Source: Phascolarctobacterium sp. (GTDB lineage Bacteria; Bacillota; Negativicutes; Acidaminococcales; Acidaminococcaceae). From it: DNA of 64,000 bases. The first letter of the stretch is position 1; each line of letters opens with the position of its first letter. Made by a program: the position numbers and the translations under genes. The notes below the pieces were generated by a model. It saw only the letters and a list, made by a program, of their open reading frames with translations, did not search any database and had not been told where the DNA came from. This document shows positions 44,573 through 52,381 of the stretch, one piece after another. Location: positions 1 to 64,000 of the forward strand of contig JAHHUH010000001.1 in assembly GCA_020024105.1 (NCBI GenBank), given 5' to 3'.

Positions 44573-44974
44573 TTAGCGAACCATTTTACCTAAAATACCA
44601 TTAATAAAGCGGGGAGATTCATCGGAACCATACAGCTTAGCAATTTCTACAGCTTCATTAATTGCTACACCAGGAGCGATTTTTTCCTCTGCAAAGAAAA
44701 TTTCATAAACTGCCACACGCAAAATATTGCGATCGGTAGTGGACATTCTTTCCACTGTCCAGTCAATAGCGTACTCACTAATCTTTAAATCAATTGCCTG
44801 CAGCTCGGCAACAACGCCCTCTAAAACAGATTTAGCATAACCGGCAGCCTGTTCTGCCTCCTTAGCATCATGCTCAGCCATAGCCGCAGTCAAAGCCTGC
44901 TCAACCTCACAGCCGCTCACGTCTATTTGAAACATGCTCTGTAATACTATTTCTCTTGCCACTCTACGAATCAT
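44573..44974 (-). CDS. nusB: Transcription antitermination factor NusB
   Basis: A 133-residue all-helical protein. The start 'RRVAREIVLQSMFQID' and end 'VAINEAVEIAKLYGSDESPRFINGILGKM' are diagnostic. It works with NusE (S10) in rRNA antitermination. The TsaD-like gene starts 1 nt downstream. The Asp23-AmaP-DUF2273 genes lie directly upstream, probably in the same transcript. Confidence 0.96.
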   Translation of the reverse strand: MIRRVAREIVLQSMFQIDVSGCEVEQALTAAMAEHDAKEAEQAAGYAKSVLEGVVAELQAIDLKISEYAIDWTVERMSTTDRNILRVAVYEIFFAEEKIAPGVAINEAVEIAKLYGSDESPRFINGILGKMVR

Positions 44975-45007
44975 AATACATTCCTCTTCTCTTCTTTAAA
45001 ATATCTA

Positions 45008-45235
45008 TTATCTATGGTAGCCGGGAGGCAATAGCCGGTCCAGCCACTCCAGAATATCTTCATTTTTATCTAATTTATTACCTAGGAAGAAACCGCCGCC
45101 AATGCAGATCAGCAGAAAGACAGTTTTCCAAAAGCCCAGCCACAGGAACATAATACCCACAAAAAGGCCGAACAAGGTACATAAAAAACGACCACGATAA
45201 TTCTTCCAGATATCTACAATTACTCTAGCAATCAT
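45008..45235 (-). CDS. DUF2273 membrane protein
   Basis: A 75-residue protein with two hydrophobic segments ('FLCTLFGLFVGIMFLWLGFWKTVFLLICIGGGFFLG') and a polar end. DUF2273 proteins regularly accompany AmaP and Asp23. The ATG at 45235 gives the best spacing to GGGAG; one at 45241 is also possible and would overlap the amaP stop. Confidence 0.8.
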   Translation of the reverse strand: MIARVIVDIWKNYRGRFLCTLFGLFVGIMFLWLGFWKTVFLLICIGGGFFLGNKLDKNEDILEWLDRLLPPGYHR

Positions 45236-45240
45236 CGTCA

Positions 45241-45768
45241 TCACTCCCTTACTTCCTTAGCCTTGATTTGTTTAAAGAACATTTCTATTTCCTTAACCTC
45301 AATACCAGTAACCTTCTTCATGGTATCACGGATGTTTTCCTTAACCTCGGCACTGGTTTCCGGAATATTAATACCGGTTTCGATGGAAGCATTTACTCTA
45401 ACAGTAATAACATCTTCCTCCAGCTTTACCATGGCCTTGACATTATAGACACCATAGATTTCTTCCGCCAGACGGGCAATATAATCCTCCAGGGCACCTT
45501 TGCCAATATGGATATTACCGCTCTTGTTTTCAGTCAGCATCAAAGAATTACTGCCGGTAAAGCCGATGCCGGCAACCAAAAGGCGTAGGCTGACCAGGAA
45601 AATAATGACACCACCCACTGCGTAAATCCAGTTGCCGGGAATACTTTCCATAAAATGTGTAAGTACACGATGGGAAAAGACATTGAGACTGCAAAGAGTT
45701 ACCAATACGGAAACCACAGCCATTAAAACCGTATATAAAGTTAAAATTATTCTGTCAGGAATACCCAT
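45241..45768 (-). CDS. amaP: Alkaline-shock membrane anchor AmaP
   Basis: A 175-residue membrane protein with two transmembrane helices (residues about 6-30 and 48-72) and a soluble domain with an Asp23-like pattern ('GALEDYIARLAEEIYGVYNV ... VKENIRDTMKKVTGIEVKEIEMFF'). In Staphylococcus AmaP anchors Asp23 to the membrane. It follows asp23 by 5 nt. The ATG at 45768 is preferred over an upstream TTG that would sit too near the GAGG. Confidence 0.88.
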   Translation of the reverse strand: MGIPDRIILTLYTVLMAVVSVLVTLCSLNVFSHRVLTHFMESIPGNWIYAVGGVIIFLVSLRLLVAGIGFTGSNSLMLTENKSGNIHIGKGALEDYIARLAEEIYGVYNVKAMVKLEEDVITVRVNASIETGINIPETSAEVKENIRDTMKKVTGIEVKEIEMFFKQIKAKEVRE

Positions 45769-45773
45769 TACTC

Positions 45774-46274
45774 TCAATCCTCCTCAAAAAACTTTCTATG
45801 TCTTTCTTCTTCATTATCGTTTTCAAAGATATCAACCTTGGGGAAAACCTCTTTTTCGGCGTCCAGCTCCATTTCCGTTTTTTCCCGCTTCCGCACACCC
45901 TCAACATGTACATCCACAGTTTCTACCTCGTAGCCGGTCATGGTCTCGATAGCGTCCTTCACCTTTTCCTGCACCTCCAAGGCAACCTCAGGGATACTGT
46001 AATTATATTCGATGATAATGTAAACACTGGCATGAACCACCTTACCATCAAAGGATATCCGCACGCCCTTGTCCACCTGCTCCTTGCCCAAAAACTCGTT
46101 CAAGCCCTCACGGAAACCTGAGCTCATGCATAGTACACCGTTTACCTCCTGGGCAGCTAAACTAGCTACAATGGAGATAACCTCGTCAGCCACACGGATA
46201 TCACCTATTTCTTCCAACGGCTCAGACCCGTTAGGAGGAGTATTTTTATTCACCAGCTTCTCGTCTTCGCTCAT
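45774..46274 (-). CDS. Asp23/Gls24 family envelope stress protein
   Basis: A 166-residue protein with a central Asp23 domain ('IRVADEVISIVASLAAQEVNGVLCMSSGF' to 'GYEVETVDVHVEGV') and a charged tail. It probably coats the inner face of the membrane through AmaP. Two adjacent ATG codons are possible; the second (46274) lies 7 nt after GGAGG. It heads the run asp23-amaP-DUF2273-nusB. A second Asp23 domain is fused to a P-loop at 1805-2632. Confidence 0.9.
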   Translation of the reverse strand: MSEDEKLVNKNTPPNGSEPLEEIGDIRVADEVISIVASLAAQEVNGVLCMSSGFREGLNEFLGKEQVDKGVRISFDGKVVHASVYIIIEYNYSIPEVALEVQEKVKDAIETMTGYEVETVDVHVEGVRKREKTEMELDAEKEVFPKVDIFENDNEEERHRKFFEED

Positions 46275-46682
46275 CATAGGACCTCCTCTAAAACTAGAGA
46301 AAAAGAATCTAGTTATCCATTTTTATTGTTTTATTATAGCATATAATAAAATTTTCATCTATGCTTAATTGCATATCTATATGAAAAAGGTGTATATATT
46401 ACAACTTGTTCACAAACTAGGTGGAATAAATATGCTGTGGGGATATGGAGTAAGCGTGGGTATAAAAAGAGAGCAGAATCAGAATGATGATACATTCCGG
46501 TTCTGCCCTTTGAATTTTTAAGTATAAAAATCTGCTAATTAATCATTTACCACCGTTAAGACATTTTACATTCTTCATGAGTTCATCCTCAACTATTTCT
46601 TTAAGCATAGATTACAATAAACTCGCCTTAACTATATAAATATTTCTTCTACTATTTCGATATATAGGGTAAACAACTAGTT
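46275..46682. other. AT-rich intergenic region with a terminator and one mini-ORF
   Basis: The region lies between asp23 and the frameshifted unknown gene. It holds a minus-strand terminator (46463-46508) and a 21-codon minus-strand frame (46543-46608), which begins MLKEIVEDEL and ends CLNGGK but has no ribosome binding site. A 46-codon plus-strand frame at 46380-46520 runs across the terminator and is not supported. Confidence 0.5.
46463..46508 (-). terminator. Rho-independent terminator after the frameshifted gene
   Basis: GCAGAACCGGAAT pairs with ATTCTGATTCTGC on the minus strand (two G-U or mismatch positions), followed by TCTCTTTTT. Confidence 0.75.
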
Positions 46683-47526
46683 TTACACATTTCTTAACTT
46701 GCTGTAAATCATGCTATACTTGCTAGTTATATCTTCCAAGCCACTTAAAATCCTTTCGTTTTCTTTTTGTTTTTCATTACCAGCTTTTACATGTTCTTTT
46801 AATACTGCTTCGATATTTCCAATAATCGTATTTAACATTCTATTTAAAGACTGGTTGATCTCACTAGACCAGCCTTCAGCCATATATAAGCATTTTTGCT
46901 GCAATTCTTGTCTTGCTTGATTCTCAGCAGCAACTCTTTGCCTTTACCAGCACCGGTAGTGCTCCATTATATAAATTTTGACGATCATTATAGGCAGATA
47001 AGGAAGTAACTGCATTACCAATCATATTAAAGGAGCTATGTAAAATACCAGTACCAATATTAATAGCACCCGCTGTAGCAATACCCTTAGCTGCACCGCC
47101 CAAGCCAAAGCCACCACCAACTATTCTGCTTCTAGTTTCCTTACGGTATTGGCGTCTGGCCTTTTCGCTATTTTCGTGAGAGTCTATCTCCTCCAGCTTA
47201 CCCATAATAAAGTCATGGGCGTTAGCAAAGGGAGCGGCCACTCTTTCGTAGCCAGGATGCTGAAATAGCATATCTACGCTAAAATCATAGACCTCGTGAT
47301 TCATGGCCATCCCCTTAAAGGTATTAAAGGCGGCACCTATCATGGCTAAGCCATCGTCACCAATATTTTCGGCTACCTTTTCAATATCACCGTATTCCTT
47401 GTATTTTTTAGTAAAATCCTCCTCCATAATCTTGGAGATTTCTCCCAGTCGCTTACGAACTGCACCATATTCTGCATAATCCTCAGAGAATTGGATTTCC
47501 TGATTACCAATCATAAATTTTGCCAT
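46683..47526 (-). pseudogene. Unknown gene with a +1 frameshift
   Basis: The first frame (46924-47526, 200 residues) starts MAKFMIGNQEIQF after a strong GGAGGTG. It has a charged helical part, then a Gly/Ala-rich hydrophobic stretch (residues about 135-175), and stops at 46924. The +1 frame is open from 46943 through this stop and continues as a helical, charged tail ('RVAAENQARQELQQKCLYMAEG' region to 'ITSKYSMIYSKLRNV') ending at 46683. The tail has no start codon with a ribosome binding site, so one protein of about 280 residues broken by a 1-nt shift is the best reading. The family is not recognised. Confidence 0.6.
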
Positions 47527-47693
47527 TAACGACACCTCCACATTATCTAAGCTCTAGTTCTCTTAGAGCTATTAACACCAACTACTTAGTTCTAAACAGC
47601 CTTCCTGTTGCTAAGTTTAGGTGAATTATAGCATAATAGTCATAAAAAGAGGTTTCCTAGGCTGATACCTTTTTATAATAGTTTATAAAATAC

Positions 47694-47743
47694 AAAGACC
47701 TGTAACGGTCCAGCAATCTCTACTGAATGGTTACAGGTCTTTA
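47694..47743 (-). terminator. Terminator after the MATE transporter gene
   Basis: AAAGACCTGTAAC pairs with GTTACAGGTCTTT around a loop of about 24 nt. The symmetric ends (A and T runs) allow use in both directions, although the next gene on the left is on the same strand. Confidence 0.8.
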
Positions 47744-47756
47744 CCTTGTAAATATT

Positions 47757-49142
47757 TTAGATTTTAGCTTCCTGCTTTATCGCATCCAGCCTTCTTTCCT
47801 TCATCCAGATATACCTAAAGTACACTATCTGCATCAATACAGTAATAATCCAGGACAGCGGATAGGAAATAAAGAGGATGTCCAGAGAATGGTAGGTGGG
47901 AAAAACGCAGAAAATCCAAAAGATACGCACACCGACGGTACCTACGATGGAAAGCAGCATGGGTACAGTGGCATAGCCCAAGCCACGCATGGAGCCAGGC
48001 AGCAGATCCATAATGGAAAAAATAAAATAGGTGGTCGTAGTATAAAGCAAAATCTCCATGGCCGCCTGGATAACCGGTGCCTCGGAGGTGTAGATGGTCA
48101 GAATGCTTTCACCAAAAACGTACACACCACAACCAAGAACAAGCATAATACCCACGGAAAGAAGGCCACAATCCAACAGGACGCGGGCGATACGGTCCCA
48201 TTTCCTTTGGCCATAGTTCTGGCTGGTAAAATTCATGCAGGCCTGGCTAAAGGAGTTGGAGGTTACGTAGAGAAAGCCAAAGATATTGTTAGTCGCCGTA
48301 GAGCCCGCAATGGCAATGGGACCAAAGGAATTGACGGAAGCCTGTAGAAGCACATTGGAAAAGTTAATAACTAGGCTTTGGATGCCTGCTGGTAAACCAA
48401 TGATAAGAATTTCCTTTAAATAAGCAGCTTCAATTTTTAGACGACTAAAGCGTAATCTGTAGCTGCCCTCCACCCTGCAAAGGCAGAAAAGCACTAATAC
48501 ACAGGAAACAAATTCCGCCAAGGCCGTAGCAATAGCTACACCCAAAACACCCAAATTAAAGCCTACCACCAGCAGTAAATTCATAATAACGTTTAAAATG
48601 CCGGCAATCACCAGAAACAGCAGGGGCCGCTTTGTATCCCCTACCGCTCTCAAAATGGCGGCACCATAGGTATAGAGCATAAAAAAGGGTAGTGCCAAAA
48701 AGTACACCCGCATATACAGACAGGCCTGTGGTAAAACCTCTGGCGGCGTATCCATCAGCTTTAAAGCAAACTCCGCTCCAGCAATGCCCAGGCACATTAA
48801 CACAATACCTCCACCTAGGGCAAAGGCCATGGAGGTATGCACCGTAGCCTCCATCCCCTCGTGGTTCTGGGTGGAGTAATAGCGTCCTGCCAGAACGCTG
48901 ACACCAAGGGAAATGCCAAAAAGCAGCATAATCATCAAATTAATCAGCGCCGTAGTAGAGCCCACCGCTGCCAAGGCCTGACTACCGGTAAATTTTCCCA
49001 CCACGATGATATCCACCGCATTAAACAGTAACTGTAAATTAGAGGATAGCACCAGAGGCAGTGAAAAGCGGATCAGCTTACTCATAATGGGTCCGCTACA
49101 CATATCTATTTCGTATTTATTCTTCGTCGTTGCAAAGGTCAT
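47757..49142 (-). CDS. MATE-family multidrug/cation efflux transporter
   Basis: A 461-residue membrane protein with about 12 hydrophobic segments in two related halves, starting 'PIMSKLIRFSLPLVLSSNLQLLFNAVDIIVVGKFTG', which is the DinF/MATE pattern. It exports drugs or metabolites by Na+ or H+ antiport; the substrate cannot be read from sequence. The ribosome binding site before 49142 is weak, so an internal start is possible. It stands alone. Confidence 0.9.
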   Translation of the reverse strand: MTFATTKNKYEIDMCSGPIMSKLIRFSLPLVLSSNLQLLFNAVDIIVVGKFTGSQALAAVGSTTALINLMIMLLFGISLGVSVLAGRYYSTQNHEGMEATVHTSMAFALGGGIVLMCLGIAGAEFALKLMDTPPEVLPQACLYMRVYFLALPFFMLYTYGAAILRAVGDTKRPLLFLVIAGILNVIMNLLLVVGFNLGVLGVAIATALAEFVSCVLVLFCLCRVEGSYRLRFSRLKIEAAYLKEILIIGLPAGIQSLVINFSNVLLQASVNSFGPIAIAGSTATNNIFGFLYVTSNSFSQACMNFTSQNYGQRKWDRIARVLLDCGLLSVGIMLVLGCGVYVFGESILTIYTSEAPVIQAAMEILLYTTTTYFIFSIMDLLPGSMRGLGYATVPMLLSIVGTVGVRIFWIFCVFPTYHSLDILFISYPLSWIITVLMQIVYFRYIWMKERRLDAIKQEAKI

Positions 49143-49337
49143 GTCTTTTCAGGAGGCTCCCGCCCCCACTCCTTTAATAATCTTAATCGCATCTTAATAT
49201 TATAGATTTTTCTTTTCTCCACCGCAAGTACTACTTATTTGGAAGAGAATAAAGAATAATCCTGCTACCGGACTACGTCCCCTACAACACAGCCATCCAG
49301 TCCACCATACCTTATGGAACAAGGATTATAACAAGAA

Positions 49338-49370
49338 AAAGAACCGCTCCTAGTTGCCTAGATAGCGGTC
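49338..49370 (-). terminator. Rho-independent terminator after the copper chaperone gene
   Basis: ACCGCTATCTAGG pairs with the sequence ending AGGAGCGGT on the minus strand (imperfect stem), followed by TCTTTTTCTT. Confidence 0.7.
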
Positions 49371-49392
49371 CTTAAGCCTTTTAAAATATTGC

Positions 49393-49599
49393 TTATTTAA
49401 TACCGGTAACGTCAAAGCCGATATCTTCAATAGCTTCGGTCAATGCTTCATCAGTAACATCAACAGCATCCACGGTAGCTTTGCCACCAGCCAAATCTAC
49501 GTTAACTGCAGTTACGCCTTCCAATTCGCTCAAAGCCTTAGTTACTGCTGCAGAGCAGTGTTCACATTTCATGCCGGTAATAGAAATAGTTTTTACCAT
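49393..49599 (-). CDS. copZ: Copper chaperone CopZ-like (HMA domain)
   Basis: A 68-residue heavy-metal-associated domain with the metal site MKCEHC at residues about 10-15 and the fold pattern 'AVTKALSELEGVTAVNVDL'. It probably hands Cu(I) to CopA, whose gene lies 31 nt upstream. GGAGAATTACG precedes the ATG. Confidence 0.9.
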   Translation of the reverse strand: MVKTISITGMKCEHCSAAVTKALSELEGVTAVNVDLAGGKATVDAVDVTDEALTEAIEDIGFDVTGIK

Positions 49600-49630
49600 C
49601 GTAATTCTCCTTTATTTATGTTTTTATATT

Positions 49631-51895
49631 TTAGAACTTAACCCAACGTAAACGCAGTGCATTGGTAACTACGGATACGGAGCTACAGCTCATAGCTGCT
49701 GCACCTAGCATGGGGTTAAGCAAAATACCAAAGGGTATGTACAAGATACCTGCTGCTACAGGAATACCAATAATGTTATAGAAGAAAGCCCAGAACAGGT
49801 TTTGCTTGATATTGCCGATAACCTTATGTCCCAGATTTATAGCACGATTAACATCCAGTAAATCGCTCTTCATCAGCACAACGTCAGCTGCCTCAATGGC
49901 AATATCCGTACCTGCGCCAATGGCTATACCGATATCGGCGCGGGCCAGAGCCGGCGCATCATTAATACCATCGCCAACCATGGCTACGATTCTGCCCTCA
50001 GCCTGCAGCTCACGGACAATTCTTTCCTTATCCTCGGGCAGCACCTCAGCTACCAGGTCGTCCACACCCGCCTCCTTGGCAATAGCAGCTGCGGTCAGCT
50101 TATTATCACCGGTCAGCATAATAACCTTAACACCTGCCTCCTGCAGCTTTTTAATAGCAGCAGCGCTGGTGGGCTTTAAGGTATCTGCTACGGCAATAAC
50201 ACCTAAAAGCGTAGCGTTCTTCGCAAAGAACAGAGGTGTTTTACCCTCAGCAGCAAATTTCTCCACTGCACCCTGGACGGCGGTAATATTTACCTCTGCC
50301 TGAGCCATCAGCTTAGCATTACCAGCATAAACCCTCTCTTCACCGACCCAAGCCTCCAGACCCTGACCGGGAAGCAGCTTGTAATCACTGGCTACGGGCA
50401 TAGCCAGCTTTTTCTCCTTGGCAACCTGCACAATGGGCTCGGCCAAGGGATGGGCAGCCAAAGCTTCTACAGCTGCCGCAATACCCAAAAGCTCTGCTTC
50501 AGCCACACTGATGGGTACCACATCGGTTACTACGGGCTTACCCTCGGTAACCGTACCTGTCTTATCCAAAACTACCGTATTTACCTTGTGAGCGGTTTCC
50601 AAAGCATCCGCAGATTTAAAAAGAATGCCATTGGAAGCACCACGACCGGTGCCAACCATAATCGCAGTCGGTGTAGCCAGTCCCAGTGCGCAGGGACAGC
50701 TGATAACCAGTACGGAAACGCCAACAGTTATTGCAAAGGCCGTATCATATCCCAAAGCCAGCCAAATGCAGGCTGTAACAATGGCAATGGTTATAACCAC
50801 AGGTACGAAAACACCACTGACGCGGTCCGCTAATTTAGCAATGGGTGCCTTGGAGGAGGTAGCCTCATCCACCAGATTAATAATTTTTGCCAAAATCGTA
50901 TCGGAGCCGATGGCGGTAGCCTCCATCTTAAAATAGCCGCCCTTATTCAGGGTACCACCAATAACCTTATCACCCACCTGTTTTTCTACGGGCAGGCTTT
51001 CACCGGTAATTGCGGCCTCATCCACACTACCATAGCCCTCGGTAACAATACCATCCACAGGAACGGAATTACCGGCCTTAACAATAAGGATATCGCCCTT
51101 AACAACCTCGGCCAGAGGAATTTCACCCTGCAGACCATGACGTTCTACCAAAGCAACCTTCGGAGTCAAATCCATCAGCTTGGCAATGGCCGCGGAGGTA
51201 CGCTTCTTCGCCCTAGCCTCCATGGTCTTCCCCAGGGTAATCAGGGTTAAAATCATAGCTGCGGATTCAAAATACAAATCATGAGCCAAAGCATGCACCA
51301 TAGCCAGGTCCTGATGACCAAAGGCCCAGCCCAATTTATACATGGTATAGACACCATAGATGAAGGCTGCACTACTGCCCAAGGCAATCAGAGAATCCAT
51401 ATTAGGGTCCTTAAGCCATAAATTACGATAACCATTCTGGAAGTATTTATGGTTGATAATCATAACACAAATAGTTAAAAGCATTTGGGTCATGCCATTG
51501 ATAAGAATGTGCTCCGGTCCCTCAAAGATTTCCGGTAACGGCCAACCGAACATTCCGCCCATGGCCAGATAGAAAACAGGTACGGTCAAAATCAGGGAGC
51601 TAATCAGCCGCGTAAGCATGGAGGCTACCTCATCCTCTGCAGTAGCCGTCGGCTGTGGAGCAACTGTGGCAGGACCAGTGCCATTATGCAGCGTAGTACC
51701 AAAGCCCAGCTTGGTAATCTTCCCCACAATGGTAGCATCATCAATAATGCTCTCATCATAATTGATAACCATGCTGTTCTTTAACAGGTTGACACTCACC
51801 TGCTCTACGCCCTTTTGCTTGCCTAGTACCTTTTCAATACGAGCCGAACAAGCGGAACAGCTCATACCGGTAATGTCATAATGTTCTTTACGCAT
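49631..51895 (-). CDS. copA: Copper-exporting P1B-type ATPase
   Basis: A 754-residue P-type ATPase. One N-terminal HMA domain (GMSCSACS), a linker, then the pump: 'SCPCALGLATP' gives the CPC ion site, 'LDKTGTVTEG' the phosphorylated Asp, 'HPLAEPI' the HP motif and 'VGDGINDAPAL' the hinge. This is the Cu(I) exporter type. The ATG at 51895 is preferred because AAAGGG lies 5 nt upstream; an earlier frame start would lie upstream of that site. It is cotranscribed with copZ. Confidence 0.93.
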   Translation of the reverse strand: MRKEHYDITGMSCSACSARIEKVLGKQKGVEQVSVNLLKNSMVINYDESIIDDATIVGKITKLGFGTTLHNGTGPATVAPQPTATAEDEVASMLTRLISSLILTVPVFYLAMGGMFGWPLPEIFEGPEHILINGMTQMLLTICVMIINHKYFQNGYRNLWLKDPNMDSLIALGSSAAFIYGVYTMYKLGWAFGHQDLAMVHALAHDLYFESAAMILTLITLGKTMEARAKKRTSAAIAKLMDLTPKVALVERHGLQGEIPLAEVVKGDILIVKAGNSVPVDGIVTEGYGSVDEAAITGESLPVEKQVGDKVIGGTLNKGGYFKMEATAIGSDTILAKIINLVDEATSSKAPIAKLADRVSGVFVPVVITIAIVTACIWLALGYDTAFAITVGVSVLVISCPCALGLATPTAIMVGTGRGASNGILFKSADALETAHKVNTVVLDKTGTVTEGKPVVTDVVPISVAEAELLGIAAAVEALAAHPLAEPIVQVAKEKKLAMPVASDYKLLPGQGLEAWVGEERVYAGNAKLMAQAEVNITAVQGAVEKFAAEGKTPLFFAKNATLLGVIAVADTLKPTSAAAIKKLQEAGVKVIMLTGDNKLTAAAIAKEAGVDDLVAEVLPEDKERIVRELQAEGRIVAMVGDGINDAPALARADIGIAIGAGTDIAIEAADVVLMKSDLLDVNRAINLGHKVIGNIKQNLFWAFFYNIIGIPVAAGILYIPFGILLNPMLGAAAMSCSSVSVVTNALRLRWVKF

Positions 51896-51934
51896 AGTAT
51901 CCCTTTCTTTAGCACGAATTTCATTTCTAAGCCT

Positions 51935-51976
51935 ATTATACACTGAACTCTTCTAAAAATATAGGTTTTCCCTATA
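51935..51976 (-). promoter_or_regulatory. copA promoter with an overlapping palindrome
   Basis: The -10 TATAAT (51935-51940, preceded by GTG) has no consensus -35. Where the -35 should be lies the palindrome TATAGG-GAAAA-CCTATA (51960-51976). This placement suits a metal-responsive regulator; the regulator is not identified. Confidence 0.5.
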
Positions 51977-52167
51977 AAAAAGTAGGAAATAAAAAACTTT
52001 ACTATTTTCCTGTTAAGCAGCCCTCCAACTTTAGGTTAGCTAAGGCAAACTTTTACACCTCAAGTATCTTTTTTGCTCACATTTTGTCCATGCACCACTG
52101 TCTTATTTATAGCTTCACAGCACGCTTCTTATCTCTAGCTATTTAAAACATTACTTGCCTAAAAAAT

Positions 52168-52207
52168 AAAAAAAGTACTCGTAGCACAAAAATGCTACGA
52201 GTACCAA
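52168..52207 (-). terminator. Rho-independent terminator of the feo operon
   Basis: GGTACTCGTAGCA pairs with TGCTACGAGTACT on the minus strand and seven T follow. It comes directly after the Cys-rich small protein. Confidence 0.92.
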
Positions 52208-52210
52208 AAA

Positions 52211-52360
52211 TTACCTATTTTTCACTGCTTTTTGAGGGCATCCATGGCAACCAGGACAATTTTCTTTGCATCCGCGATACCCACTACAGCCTTTTACGAC
52301 GTGACGGACCGCAGCATAGCCGGCTATAATCAGTCCTGCGCTAATGATCTCTGTTACCAT
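52211..52360 (-). CDS. FeoB-associated Cys-rich membrane protein
   Basis: A 49-residue protein: an N-terminal membrane segment (VTEIISAGLIIAGYAAV) and a Cys-rich end with CSGYRGCKENCPGCHGC. This is the pattern of the small proteins that often follow feoB in Firmicutes; their role in iron uptake is unknown. GAGAGG lies 6 nt before the ATG. It is 21 nt after feoB and just ahead of the operon terminator. Confidence 0.88.
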   Translation of the reverse strand: MVTEIISAGLIIAGYAAVRHVVKGCSGYRGCKENCPGCHGCPQKAVKNR

Positions 52361-52381
52361 GATAAGCCTCTCTTTCTTTGC

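Noticed and set aside
46380..46520. A 46-codon plus-strand frame starting MKKVYILQL
   Set aside because: It runs through a minus-strand terminator hairpin and has no ribosome binding site or promoter on the plus strand.
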